Shown: piece by piece, positions 1-10,321 of the stretch
Position numbering within the stretch: position 1 is the stretch's first letter
How the letters are laid out: each line of letters starts with the position of its first letter
Assembly: GCA_013138975.1 (NCBI GenBank)
Contig: WTBR01000096.1
Span: 1 to 61,952 of the forward strand
DNA: 61,952 nucleotides
Source: Bacteroidales bacterium
GTDB lineage: Bacteria > Bacteroidota > Bacteroidia > Bacteroidales > UBA12077
Reading direction: 5' to 3'
Translations under genes and position numbers: made by a program
Notes under the pieces: generated by a model
Database searches by the model: none
What the model was told of the DNA's origin: nothing
Seen by the model: the letters and a program-made list of their open reading frames with translations, nothing else

Positions 1-376
1 GCAAGGAAACGGTCTTTATTCACTTATATTTCTTCAAAAAATAATTCAATTTGGTTAAATAGTCGTGCCATAACTATTTGCATAATCTAATTAAGAACTT
101 TGGCAAAGTTAGCTTAATTTAATCATACGGCTAATTATCAACAGCTTGACAGCTTGTAAAATTCAACTTTGCCAAAGCTTAACAAAGTAGTTCGACGGAT
201 ATTAACACAGTGGTTTTAGTAAATCCGTACTACGGCATTTGAATAAAACTGCGCAACAGCCTGAGGACAAGTTATGTTAGCCATAGCACGATTGCATAAT
301 TAACAAGCCGTAGCACGGATAAATGATACGCACTACGGCTTGAGAAAAAAGTATAGTAATTAGCCGTAGCACGACT

Positions 377-490
377 TTTATGATAATCAGTAGATAAACA
401 GCAATTTGAAGTCATCTGTTTAAGTGAGTCGTACCAAAGTTATTTGCTTAATCTACAGAAGAATGAAAATTAATTTGCGGAATCTATTTG
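377..490 (+). repeat. dispersed repeat A, copy 1
   Basis: About 110 bp whose reverse complement matches 18787-18898 over nearly its whole length, with scattered mismatches. A shorter copy lies at 35884-35948. All three copies sit in spacers upstream of genes. The family is not recognised. Confidence 0.7.
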
Positions 491-540
491 TAAAAAGTTG
501 AAATTAATTGTTTGTTATACAACATTATTAATTTTTTCTC

Positions 541-548
541 TAAGTTTG
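541..548 (+). promoter_or_regulatory. candidate -7 element TAAGTTTG upstream of triple RidA gene
   Basis: This matches the Bacteroidota -7 consensus TAnnTTTG. A TTTG lies at 511-514, but the 26-base spacing is longer than usual, so the match is weak. The gene also has a clear AAGGAG ribosome binding site (about 583-588), which is unusual in this phylum. Confidence 0.3.
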
Positions 549-597
549 TCATTCTAATAAAATAGGTCAGTAATAAAAACTAAAAGGAGAAATTAAT

Positions 598-1830
598 ATG
601 AGTGGCGTTATCATAAAAAATTCAAGAAACACGGAAAATGCACCCAAAAGTTCTGTATCTACACAAACTGTAGCTTTTTCTCATTACAATAATATTTCAG
701 CTCAATTACCTATCGATCCAAAATCTGGTAAAATTGTAGGTAATGATGTAAAAGAGCAAGCAAAGCAGTGCTTAGTAAATATTAAAGCAATTGTAGAAAG
801 TATCGATCATGTTATGGACGATGTTGTTAAAATCACTATATTCCTTAAGAATATCTCAGATATTGACGCTGTAGACGAAGTTTATAAAACATTCTTCAAA
901 AGCTATCTTCCTACACGGACTACAGTCGCAGTTGCGGCTTTACCTATGGATGATGCTTTGGTACAAATTGAAGCAGTTATTTCAAACGGTGAAGGTACAA
1001 CTCCACAAGAACCTTGCGATCTTATAAAAGTTGCAAGAAACACGGAAAATGCACCAAAAGGTCTATACTCACAAACTGTAGCTTTTTCTCATTACAACAA
1101 TATTTCAGCTCAATTACCTATCGATCCTAAATCTGGTAAAATAGTAGCTGGTGGTGTAAAAGAGCAGGCTGGACAGTGCTTAAACAACATTAAAGCAATT
1201 TTAGAAAGTATCGACCATGTTATGGACGATATAGTTAAAACAACTATATTTCTTAAAAACATCTCGGATATTGAAGCCGTAAACGAAGTTTGTGCAAAAT
1301 TTTACCCAAGCTATGTTCCTGCACGGTCAATAGTTAAGGTTTCAGCTTTAGCTATGGATGCTTTGGTACAAATTGATACCGTTGTGTCACACGGAGATGG
1401 TACACCTCCTCAACTTCCTGAAGACACCCGTTTACTCGTTATAGAAGCAAATAATACGGAAAATGCACCAAAAGTTCCATACTCACATACTGTAGCTTTT
1501 TCTCATTACAATCATATCTCAGGTCAATTACCTTTAGAGCCAAAAACTGGTGAAATGGTAGCTGGTGGTGTAAAAGAGCAGGCTGGACAATGCCTAAAAA
1601 ATATCAAGGCTATTATAGAAAGTGTTGATCACGCCATGGACGATACAGTAAAAATAAATATCCAACTTAAAAATATTGCAGATGTTGATGCTGTAAACGA
1701 AGTTTACACAACATTCTTCAAAGGTGATCTTCCTGCAAGAACAATAGTTGGTGTTTCAGCTATCCCTATGGATGCTTTGGTACAAATTGATGCCGTTGTT
1801 TCTAACTGTGAAGGTACACCTCCAGCGTAA
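598..1830 (+). CDS. triple RidA-domain protein (three tandem YjgF/YER057c/UK114 domains)
   Basis: The protein has three consecutive RidA-like domains (about residues 9-132, 147-268 and 287-407), whereas RidA is normally a single domain of about 130 residues that forms a homotrimer. RidA enzymes hydrolyse reactive enamine/imine intermediates released by PLP-dependent dehydratases and lyases. Each repeat keeps the substrate-binding arginine after the L/V-P-x motif (R107, R243, R381). The acidic residue in the following VQI(E/D) motif is Glu in repeat 1 and Asp in repeats 2 and 3. There is no signal peptide, so it should be cytosolic. By inference the single chain could fold as a covalent pseudo-trimer. 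The start follows a good AAGGAG site, and the gene stands alone, followed by a strong hairpin. The family call is secure; the substrate is unknown. Confidence 0.9.
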   Translation: MSGVIIKNSRNTENAPKSSVSTQTVAFSHYNNISAQLPIDPKSGKIVGNDVKEQAKQCLVNIKAIVESIDHVMDDVVKITIFLKNISDIDAVDEVYKTFFKSYLPTRTTVAVAALPMDDALVQIEAVISNGEGTTPQEPCDLIKVARNTENAPKGLYSQTVAFSHYNNISAQLPIDPKSGKIVAGGVKEQAGQCLNNIKAILESIDHVMDDIVKTTIFLKNISDIEAVNEVCAKFYPSYVPARSIVKVSALAMDALVQIDTVVSHGDGTPPQLPEDTRLLVIEANNTENAPKVPYSHTVAFSHYNHISGQLPLEPKTGEMVAGGVKEQAGQCLKNIKAIIESVDHAMDDTVKINIQLKNIADVDAVNEVYTTFFKGDLPARTIVGVSAIPMDALVQIDAVVSNCEGTPPA

Positions 1831-1861
1831 CAACGAAATCTTAAAAATCTTATGAAAATAC

Positions 1862-1908
1862 ATTGGTAAGCTTGTGCTAATTCAATCCTCAGCACAAGGC
1901 TTACCAAT
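1862..1908 (+). terminator. hairpin downstream of triple RidA gene
   Basis: A long inverted repeat (ATTGGTAAGC-TTGTGCT with AGCACAAGGCTTACCAAT, one bulged base) starts 31 bases after the stop codon and is followed by a modest T-rich run. It is a likely terminator or mRNA-stabilising hairpin. Confidence 0.65.
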
Positions 1909-2320
1909 AATTTTGTATTCCTACCTCATTTTGCCTTGCAGGCAATAAGAATTCCAACCAAAATACTATATTATTGGTATTTTATGCTTCCAATCTTCAA
2001 ACTTTTCTAATGAACATTGTTCAACAAAACTAATGTAGATATTCAGATTCTTAATTATATTTTTTAATCTTAAGTAATGAAATGCTTTTGCGGAAAATTG
2101 ATGGGTTTAAAATTGCTATTTACACCCCATGAGTCTACTCGCAAACCAGAGCACGCAAAAAAAGTTATTTTACTTGCGCTTTTTAAGTTATTATGAGCTT
2201 TTATACATATTTTTAAAGATTTAGAGAAGAATTGTAATTATACAATACAGAAAATTATTAAAACTATAAAAAGCTTGACTAATATATAATTTCAGATGTT
2301 ATTAAATTAGAATTAAAGAA
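1909..2320. other. intergenic region, nothing recognised
   Basis: An AT-rich spacer between the RidA hairpin and the STAND-nuclease gene. Only a short palindrome near 1930-1945 stands out. Confidence 0.5.
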
Positions 2321-4621
2321 ATGGAATATTTTTTATCTAAATTAAACGATCGAGAATTTGAATCATTGGCAGGAGATATAATTTCAAAACATTTAAATCT
2401 GAATGTCGAGAAGTTTAAAGCTGGAAAAGATGGAGGTGTTGATGGTCGTTTTTGGATTGGAAAAAAGGAAGGCATTATTCAATGTAAACATTTTTCTAAA
2501 ACTGGATATCAGGGATTGATAAGCAAATTAAAAAAGGAAGAGGTTAATAAAGTAAAAAAATTAAATCCCAAAAGATACCTATTTCTAACTTCTGTTCCTT
2601 TATCAAGAATAAACAAGAAGGAAATATTTAGTTTATTCTTTCCCTTTATTAAATATGAAACAGATATTTGGGGGGAGGATGATATAAACAGTTTCCTTTC
2701 AAATAAAGAAAATCAAGCTATTGTTGAAAAAAATTATAAGCTTTGGATTACTAGTACACATATACTGGAAATACTAATTAATAATGCTATTAAAGGAAGA
2801 AGTGAAAGTACAATAAGAGAAATGGAAGCTCATAATGAGAAATACGTTGTCACAGAAAATCACCTAAAAGGATTTGAAATATTAAAAGAAAATAACGTTA
2901 TAATAATTACGGGCGATCCAGGAATAGGAAAAACGACACTTGCCAATAACCTAGCATTATATTATGTAGCAAATGAATTTGAATTTTGTGATATTGAAGA
3001 ATCAATTAGTGAAGCAGAAGACTTATTAAGGGAAAGGGAAAAAAAGAAAATTATTTTTTATTGTGATGATTTTCTTGGTAGTAATATGTATGATGCAATA
3101 AGTAATAAAAGAGACTCTCATATTGTAAAATTCATAAACAGAATAAAAAGGGATAACTCAAAAAAATTTATCCTTACATCGAGGACGAATATTTTGACAA
3201 AAGCAATAAGTTTAAGTCATCAATTTCAGAATAATAATATAACGGAAGATGAATTATTAATAACAATTAAAAATCTATCTGAGTTAGATAAAGCGAAAAT
3301 ACTATATAACCATATTTATCACTCAAATTTAGATAACATTTATATTGATCAGATTTATAAAGAAAAAAGGTATAAAAAAATAATAAAACATAGGAACTAT
3401 AATCCAAGAATTATAGAATTTATTACAGATAATAGAAGGATTTATGAAGTTAAACCAGAACAATATTGGGATTATATTACTGATAAATTAGAAAATCCAG
3501 AAGAAATATGGAGTTGCTTCTTTCAAAATCAGGTAGATGATTCGGTTAGGGTGCTGTCATTTTTAACTGTTTTTAATGGGAGTACGATACCTGAGGATGA
3601 ATTAAGAAGATCTTATACAAATTTTAAAAATAATTTCAGAATTAACCTTGTAGATCATACAGATATTAGTTTTAACGCTGTAAGAAAATTAGCAATTAAG
3701 TCTTTACTTAATCGAAGTAAAACGTGGAATAATAATTATATTTATTCTCTATTCAATCCTTCAATTGGCGATTTTATAATAAATTCATATTTGGAAGATG
3801 TGGATTTAGTTATTTCTATTTTAAAATCACTTGGCACAAATTCTTCAATAAATTTCTTGAATAGTTTAAAACTAAATAAAAGAATTTCATCTGAAACTAT
3901 ACAGCAATTTCAACTTGAGCTTTTTAATTATTTTTATGAAGCTAAAATCGTTAATGAAGAGTGGGATTATCTAATATTACTTTCTTATTTAGATTTCTTA
4001 AATCCAAAAATAGCAGATAAAATTGATCTTTTTTTAAAAAGTATCACCAAACAAAAAGAATCAACTGGAAATAGCTTATATGAACTATTAACTATTCTTG
4101 TTGAATTCTTCGAAGTTATTGAAATTAAAGATTGTTCATTTCTTTCAGGATTTGTTAAGAATATTGCTTTAAATAAAGAAGATATAGAAAAGTTACTGGA
4201 GTTTTTAAATATATTTAATATCGAAGATGATCCTATAATTTCTATTATTGAGGAGGGTGTATCTACTTATTTAATAGATGCCTTAAGAGATGATGTAAGT
4301 TCAATTAGTTTAGAAAGTTATATAAGTCAATCATACGATGAAGATGGGGATGTGGATTATGAAATTGATTCTTCAGTGATTGAAAGCGAATTAGAATCAT
4401 TATTAGATTCTATAATTTCAGATTTTGAAGATGAAAGTATAAATTGTATTGATATTGTTTATTCTGATATCTTGGCAAATTTTGATATTCAGAAAATTGA
4501 AGAGGATTTTTTTAGTTCATTGGGAGATCAGTATGATGATGATGATGATGATGATATAGGTCGTGCATCTTCTTACTCTAATAAAGATAATGATATCGAA
4601 GCAATTTTTGAAAGGTCATGA
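2321..4621 (+). CDS. STAND-type NTPase with N-terminal Mrr-like restriction endonuclease domain (putative antiphage defence)
   Basis: Residues 1 to about 120 look like a PD-(D/E)XK nuclease of the Mrr/REase class: the DGGVD motif (D41) is followed by QCK (Q54, K56). A P-loop GDPGIGKTT lies at 198-206 and a Walker B-like segment FYCDD at about 246-250, followed by an SR-type sensor (TSRTN near 288). This resembles the novel STAND (nSTAND3-like) ATPases fused to restriction endonuclease domains. The remaining 400 residues are helical with no recognised repeat and would be the sensor. The C-terminus is very acidic, with seven consecutive Asp encoded by a GAT repeat. In characterised STAND defences, target binding drives oligomerisation and activates the nuclease. 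The gene has no partner within 400 bp on either side. The architecture is fairly certain; the defence role is inferred. Confidence 0.75.
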   Translation: MEYFLSKLNDREFESLAGDIISKHLNLNVEKFKAGKDGGVDGRFWIGKKEGIIQCKHFSKTGYQGLISKLKKEEVNKVKKLNPKRYLFLTSVPLSRINKKEIFSLFFPFIKYETDIWGEDDINSFLSNKENQAIVEKNYKLWITSTHILEILINNAIKGRSESTIREMEAHNEKYVVTENHLKGFEILKENNVIIITGDPGIGKTTLANNLALYYVANEFEFCDIEESISEAEDLLREREKKKIIFYCDDFLGSNMYDAISNKRDSHIVKFINRIKRDNSKKFILTSRTNILTKAISLSHQFQNNNITEDELLITIKNLSELDKAKILYNHIYHSNLDNIYIDQIYKEKRYKKIIKHRNYNPRIIEFITDNRRIYEVKPEQYWDYITDKLENPEEIWSCFFQNQVDDSVRVLSFLTVFNGSTIPEDELRRSYTNFKNNFRINLVDHTDISFNAVRKLAIKSLLNRSKTWNNNYIYSLFNPSIGDFIINSYLEDVDLVISILKSLGTNSSINFLNSLKLNKRISSETIQQFQLELFNYFYEAKIVNEEWDYLILLSYLDFLNPKIADKIDLFLKSITKQKESTGNSLYELLTILVEFFEVIEIKDCSFLSGFVKNIALNKEDIEKLLEFLNIFNIEDDPIISIIEEGVSTYLIDALRDDVSSISLESYISQSYDEDGDVDYEIDSSVIESELESLLDSIISDFEDESINCIDIVYSDILANFDIQKIEEDFFSSLGDQYDDDDDDDIGRASSYSNKDNDIEAIFERS

Positions 4622-4961
4622 ATTATGTCTAAAATAGTAACAAAGTGAAAAGCTAAGATTGTAAGCCCTTTTTGTTAGCACATTGACAAGTTCCTAATCT
4701 AACGCTCAGAAAAGAATATATTTATGTTTTGTGGATAGGGTGATACGGTTTGATAAGATGAAAAAAGAATTTTAATTGGTGGATTATAGATTGTAATTAA
4801 TAAATGTCAGTATGCAATAGAGTAGTCTAAAGCATAAGGGTTTTAATAGGATTAACGGAGGTTACTGAAACGTTGCGAAAATCACATTAAGCTTCATTGT
4901 AACAACCTCCCATCATGAAAAATCTAAATGAATAAACTTTAGATATATAATAACTAATTTG
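4622..4961. other. intergenic region
   Basis: The spacer between the STAND-nuclease gene and the convergent PKD gene. An imperfect inverted repeat (GGAGGTTAC near 4857 with GTAACAACCTCC ending at 4910) is the only structure seen. Confidence 0.4.
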
Positions 4962-4990
4962 AAAAAAAGCTGCCCGTAAAGGCAGCTTTT
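4962..4990 (-). terminator. rho-independent terminator of the PKD/T9SS gene
   Basis: A perfect 10-bp stem (AAAAGCTGCC, loop CGTAAA, GGCAGCTTTT) is followed on the minus strand by a run of T. It lies 25 bases downstream of the stop codon. Confidence 0.85.
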
Positions 4991-5014
4991 ATCATATTAT
5001 TAAAATTACAGGCT

Positions 5015-8000
5015 TTACTTTCCAGTAATAATTACTTGTAAACTTCCCGAATATTTATTATTCTTCAGTCCTACAAAGTAAACGCCGGGTGATAGGTGGT
5101 TTACATTAATATCAAGTTTATTTTCAGTATTGTTCACTTGTTGTACATATACAACCCTTCCGCGAATGTCATTTATTGTTATTATGCTTTCCGAAACATC
5201 GGGTGTATTGTAAAATATAGTAACATTGTCTGAAGCCGGATTTGGAAAAGCACTGAAGTTTCTAAGTTCTAAATCCGATGCTATTCCGGTAAACAGACAA
5301 TCGGGAAGAAATGCACAAACATCCTGAGAGCAAATTCTACCGTTATGTTCCAGTAAGATTTTAAAACATATGATACTATCACTTGGGTTGGTATCCGTAA
5401 ATGGAATAGTTACTGTACTTAGTCCCGGAGGTACCGGGTTAGGAGTAATCGTACCAAATGTACCTTCTGCTATCGGCAATACCGAGATTGCAGCATTAGC
5501 AGCAAATGGATTCTGCACGGTTAGTTCAATTGAGTATGTCCATTCCGTATCAGTCTCCCTTAAACAATGTGTACAAAGTCCAAAAACTCCGAATTCACAC
5601 AATGAAGTACAGTCTGGAAGCAGGCTACATACTTCTACTCCACAACGTTCATTTTGATAAGTTAAAGTTACTACAAAACAAACCGAAGTATCCATTGGTG
5701 CAATATCGGTGAAAGTTGCACTAACGGTTGATGTTCCCAGCGGAATAACGGAAGGTGTTATACCTGTAACCATACCTTGCAAACTAGAAATATTTACAAT
5801 AGATCCGGCACCATACGTATTGTTAATTTCGAATTGAACAGAGTATGTCTGATCACCGTTTTCATTAACAGGTCCGCATTGTATACTATCTGTAACTGTA
5901 AAATCACAATCACAACTTATAAACTGAATTTCAATAATATCTGATGTGTCTGTACAGCCCATAGATGAAGTGATAGCTACCTGGTATTCGCCAGATTGAT
6001 ACAAGGGTACATGTAAAGTATCAGAAATGCTACCCGAAATGTTGCTTCCATTATACAGCCATTGATAAACTGCATATCCTTGTGGTGCATGCCACACAAG
6101 TTCCGGTATCGTATCACAAATATCATAACAACCGGTAAGAAGCCCGCAAAATTCAGGTAGGGGATGTATTGCTTCGGTAGCTGTTGATGAACATCCTAAT
6201 GAGTCTACAACAGTAAAGGTATAAGCTCCGGATATTGATGCATACAAGGAATCGTTTGTTGTTCCGTTGTTCCAAAAACTGCTTACGATATTTGTATTAG
6301 TTGAAGTCCCTACAAGTAAATGTGTTTCACCTTCGCATAACACACCACTTGAAATGACAGAAACATTAGGATTTCCTACAACCTCTATCTTTATGGTATC
6401 AGAACCCATGCAAGAGTCAGGACTGAAGACGTTTACAATAAGTGTATTACTACCTAATGTATTTGCAAAAAACGAATAATTACTTTGCGTAGACCACTGA
6501 AGTGTTCCGTTTAATATCCACTCTATACTATACAATCCCTCCGGATAATTTACCGAATACTTTTCCTGTTCATATTGGCATACAATTTTTTTACCCGTAA
6601 TTTTTGGTAATGGTGTTGGGTTAGCAAAAACATTGATTTTATTACTTCGGGCATAACAGCCTTTGCTATCATCTATTTCCACATAATATTGCCCGGTGTA
6701 TTGAGCAATTATATACGGATCGGTCTCAATTGTTGACCATAAATAATTGTAAGCAGGATACCCATTACTAACTGAACTTTGTAAAGTTACACTGTCACCT
6801 TCGCAAAATATGGTGTCAGATAATGCTGCAATGCTTACATCCAATGTATTAGGCAGTACAGTTATGCTTTTACTCGATGAATCGGTGCATCCATAAGCAT
6901 TGGTCAATATCAGTGAAACAAGATAATCATTGTCAGGAGTGTATGTTTTTATGGGGTCGGTAATTAATGAACCGGCACCATCACCAAACGACCATTCAGA
7001 AGCAATTATTGAACCTGAACTAGAACTAATAAACTGAATGGGTGCATCAACACAGACAGAATCTTCTGATAAGAAGTCAGCGTTAGGCAATGGATCAATA
7101 ATTATTGTTTTACTTATCTCACAATCGCCATTTACAATAAGCGTTATAAGATATGTTCCCGGAGCGAAAGTCAATTCGGGATTAACATCGGTACTTACCA
7201 CACCTCCTGAGTTAATTTCCCATTCATAAGTTGGTGTTGGAGCAGTACTCAGAACTTTTGTATTATTAATAAATTTCACTTTTACCGAATCTAAGCCATC
7301 GACACAAAATGTTGAATCAATAAAGTCTGGTATATAATTAATTGTGTCGACATGACTTACACAAATTAAGCATGAGTCAGTATTTGAAATATTCGGAACA
7401 TTTACACAAAGCTTAACTTTGTAAAACCCTGGTTCGGTGAAAGTGTGTGTGGCATTGGCACCGGCAGCTGAATTTATCCCACTAAACGGATCGTCGAATG
7501 TATAAACCGGGTTTGTTGCCCACGATGAAAATGAACCTGCAAAACTATCTACATTGCAGTCCAATCTTGTTCTTGTAAAATCAACAAAAGAGCCATCTTG
7601 TGGAGTACAAGGAGGTGAACAGGTAGTGTCAATAGGGATAACATTGCTGGTATCTATACAGCCAAAACTGTTTTCTCCAATCACATAGTATGATCCTATA
7701 ATGCTTGATGTATGCGATGTTCCGGTATCTACTAATGATGTAGATTCGTACCAATCATATGATACTCCGGTTACAGGTGAAGATACATACATATTTACCG
7801 GTGAAACAGCACCACAAAAAATATTAGGATCGGGAGTAGAAATAGTGATATCAGGACTTGGATTTATCATTATTGTAGACGTAGCTATTCCTGTTCCGGT
7901 ACAAAATCCCGTATACGTTGCATCTACAGTAACAATGAAGTTTCCGGCAGAAGTATATGTATGATTTACAGAATCTCCGGTATCTGTTGTTCCATCACCG

Positions 8001-10321
8001 AAGTCCCAGCTAAAGCTTGCTCCTGCAGCACTAACCGACATACTTACCGAAGTTCCCTCACAGGCAAGTGCTGGTAAAGTTAATACAGGTATTGGAGGAG
8101 ATATTACTTCGATGGGATAGTTGGTAGTGGTGGTTTGTTCGCATATTGTTCTTTCAAGAGTTAATGTTGCTGATCCGTTATAATTATTCCATTCAACAAC
8201 AATATTCTCTTCGTGTTGTCCAGAAATAACGCTTCCTGCAATTGCCGGTGTAATTGTCCAAATAAAATCGTCGCCTAAGGAAATAGTTGAGTAATTTTGC
8301 TGGCCATTGGCGCATACTGTATCCAAACCTGAAATCAGTGCAGGGCTTAGCGGTAGCATAGAACTAATAGTATCTACGTATAAATCAGATTGGCATCCCG
8401 TTACCGGATTTATCTGAAAAGCAGATATTACATATGGTCCGGTAATTCCCCATACTGTTGAGGCCGACTGACCAACATTTTGATCTGGGTTCCCATTTTC
8501 GAAATCCCATTGCACAGCATAATTTGCTGCTGTTGAAAATGCATAATATTGATATGGTACGTTTGGACAAATTGGGTTAGGTCCAAAAATGCTATCTGGT
8601 GGTGCAGGTAATTCATTCACAGTAAGTATAAAGCTTTGTGGAGAATTACAATAGTTATTGCTCAAATCCTCAGCAGTTACTTTAAATATTCCTGGTCCAT
8701 AAATCCAAACTGGTTGAAATGAAATATTAGCAGCCTGAATTGTTGATAGATAGGTAGTAGAACCAATTGCATCTGTGATGTCCCACTGTATATTTCCAGT
8801 ACCAGACATTGTATAACTGCCTGTTAAGGTGGTTAAATCGCAAATTTCAGTTGGGTAATTTAAAAAAAGTGAAGGTCTTGCATTTATGTCCAACACTGCT
8901 GTACCCCCGCAGGAAAGTTCATTTAAACTTCCGGGAGTAGTATGAAAATATTCTACTATAATCTGACCATTGGTAAAAGATGGATCATAGAAACATACCT
9001 CAACTTCATGTTCATTAATAGTATCTGTTTGCACATTAACACCATCGGGGAAATGCCAAACAATACTGTCAACAGGGATATTGCATGAAATACTATAGGT
9101 TTGACATTCGTATAAGCATATTTCTTGAGGACCTTGTATGTCTGCTGCCGGTTCAATTATTGGAATCTCAACACTAGTAGGTGATGAGCAAAGTCCACTG
9201 CAACCAACAGTTGCTAAAGTTAAATATGCCGGAGAACTGCTACCCCACATTACAGTAACTTCATAAGAAGTGGAGTCTCCTACAATTGTTCCGTTTGTTA
9301 CAGACCAATCATAGCTTGGACAAATATCATCGGTAAAATATGTAACTGTACTACCCGGACAAACAGTTCCAATACAAGATATTTCAGGTCCGGGATCATT
9401 GTCCACAATAACGGTAATGTATGCAGTATCCTTACAGTGACATTCATTTTCGGCTATTAGCATTACGTTATAAGTACCTGGTGAATTGTAGCTATATGTA
9501 GTGTTTCCATTCGGAAATGATGTATCTAATATTTCGATACTACCATCGCCAAATACCCAGGTGTAAGACCATAGGGGGCTACCTAATCCTGCAGTGGAAT
9601 TATTTATGAACTGAATATCTTGCATGTTGCAAGCATTTATTATACCACCGCTTGCAGCAGGAATTGATAAAATTGCAGCTTGTGGCTTTGGTAAAATATC
9701 GACACAAATAGTATTGTATCCTATGCAACCATTGCTATCTGTTTCGGTTACTTCTACCAATCCAGTACCAGAACCTAACCACATTACCTGCAATTGATTG
9801 CTTGTGCTTGGAATAACAGTTGCACTGCCCGTAACATTCCACACGAATGTACTTCCTAAATGATTTTCTGTTGAATAAACAAGCCATGTAGAATCGCAGA
9901 CTGAAAAACATGGACCTCTGTGTTCTTTTTCTCCAGTTGGATCTTCATTAGAAACATCATTACTACAAGATGATGAAAACGATGGATAAATAGAGGGTTT
10001 AGGATTTTCATGAATCGTAACGTTAAGTGAGCTTGTGCAAATAACTTGATTTAAGTTATCCTTAACCACTAAAGTTAACAAACCTGCTCCCGGACTGTTC
10101 CAGTTTACAGTAACTGTAGAACCTATACCAGAGACAATACCATTGTACGCATTCCACTGATAAACATATCCACTGTCGCTACTCATATAAGTTATTACTT
10201 CATTTTCGCAACACTCTATATCGCCAGTTATAGAGCATGTTTGGGCAACTAGCTGTGTTTGGCTACTAAAACCCAAAATAATAATTAATATTTTAATTAA
10301 GGTAGGAGTAAAATTTTTCAT
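5015..10321 (-). CDS. giant secreted PKD-repeat protein with type IX secretion sorting domain
   Basis: This 1768-residue protein has an N-terminal signal peptide (hydrophobic residues 9-25, cleavage after about QLVAQ). A long series of PKD/Ig-like modules follows, recognised by W-x-FGDG, T-x-x-PGxY and YxWxxxG motifs, for example FGDGS, FGDGT, FGDGA and PGTYNVML. The last 75 residues form a type A Por sorting domain with FPNPASD, NDIRGRVV and SPGVYFVGL motifs. The protein should cross the outer membrane by T9SS and be anchored or released at the surface. There is no recognisable catalytic domain; adhesion or matrix roles are typical for such proteins. Many paired cysteines could stabilise the modules. 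The gene is monocistronic with its own terminator. Confidence 0.9.
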   Translation of the reverse strand: MKNFTPTLIKILIIILGFSSQTQLVAQTCSITGDIECCENEVITYMSSDSGYVYQWNAYNGIVSGIGSTVTVNWNSPGAGLLTLVVKDNLNQVICTSSLNVTIHENPKPSIYPSFSSSCSNDVSNEDPTGEKEHRGPCFSVCDSTWLVYSTENHLGSTFVWNVTGSATVIPSTSNQLQVMWLGSGTGLVEVTETDSNGCIGYNTICVDILPKPQAAILSIPAASGGIINACNMQDIQFINNSTAGLGSPLWSYTWVFGDGSIEILDTSFPNGNTTYSYNSPGTYNVMLIAENECHCKDTAYITVIVDNDPGPEISCIGTVCPGSTVTYFTDDICPSYDWSVTNGTIVGDSTSYEVTVMWGSSSPAYLTLATVGCSGLCSSPTSVEIPIIEPAADIQGPQEICLYECQTYSISCNIPVDSIVWHFPDGVNVQTDTINEHEVEVCFYDPSFTNGQIIVEYFHTTPGSLNELSCGGTAVLDINARPSLFLNYPTEICDLTTLTGSYTMSGTGNIQWDITDAIGSTTYLSTIQAANISFQPVWIYGPGIFKVTAEDLSNNYCNSPQSFILTVNELPAPPDSIFGPNPICPNVPYQYYAFSTAANYAVQWDFENGNPDQNVGQSASTVWGITGPYVISAFQINPVTGCQSDLYVDTISSMLPLSPALISGLDTVCANGQQNYSTISLGDDFIWTITPAIAGSVISGQHEENIVVEWNNYNGSATLTLERTICEQTTTTNYPIEVISPPIPVLTLPALACEGTSVSMSVSAAGASFSWDFGDGTTDTGDSVNHTYTSAGNFIVTVDATYTGFCTGTGIATSTIMINPSPDITISTPDPNIFCGAVSPVNMYVSSPVTGVSYDWYESTSLVDTGTSHTSSIIGSYYVIGENSFGCIDTSNVIPIDTTCSPPCTPQDGSFVDFTRTRLDCNVDSFAGSFSSWATNPVYTFDDPFSGINSAAGANATHTFTEPGFYKVKLCVNVPNISNTDSCLICVSHVDTINYIPDFIDSTFCVDGLDSVKVKFINNTKVLSTAPTPTYEWEINSGGVVSTDVNPELTFAPGTYLITLIVNGDCEISKTIIIDPLPNADFLSEDSVCVDAPIQFISSSSGSIIASEWSFGDGAGSLITDPIKTYTPDNDYLVSLILTNAYGCTDSSSKSITVLPNTLDVSIAALSDTIFCEGDSVTLQSSVSNGYPAYNYLWSTIETDPYIIAQYTGQYYVEIDDSKGCYARSNKINVFANPTPLPKITGKKIVCQYEQEKYSVNYPEGLYSIEWILNGTLQWSTQSNYSFFANTLGSNTLIVNVFSPDSCMGSDTIKIEVVGNPNVSVISSGVLCEGETHLLVGTSTNTNIVSSFWNNGTTNDSLYASISGAYTFTVVDSLGCSSTATEAIHPLPEFCGLLTGCYDICDTIPELVWHAPQGYAVYQWLYNGSNISGSISDTLHVPLYQSGEYQVAITSSMGCTDTSDIIEIQFISCDCDFTVTDSIQCGPVNENGDQTYSVQFEINNTYGAGSIVNISSLQGMVTGITPSVIPLGTSTVSATFTDIAPMDTSVCFVVTLTYQNERCGVEVCSLLPDCTSLCEFGVFGLCTHCLRETDTEWTYSIELTVQNPFAANAAISVLPIAEGTFGTITPNPVPPGLSTVTIPFTDTNPSDSIICFKILLEHNGRICSQDVCAFLPDCLFTGIASDLELRNFSAFPNPASDNVTIFYNTPDVSESIITINDIRGRVVYVQQVNNTENKLDINVNHLSPGVYFVGLKNNKYSGSLQVIITGK

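Larger units (their letters stand above)
1..597. other. intergenic region with dispersed repeats
   Basis: No gene was recognised. The stretch holds a partial copy of a dispersed repeat (about 20-50, shared with 10690-10760 and 61690-61830), three copies of the 12-mer AGCCRTAGCACG (279-290, 306-317, 362-373), a hairpin (AAGCCGTAG at 305-313 with CTACGGCTT at 333-341) and a second dispersed repeat at about 377-490 that recurs inverted at 18787-18898. Confidence 0.6.
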
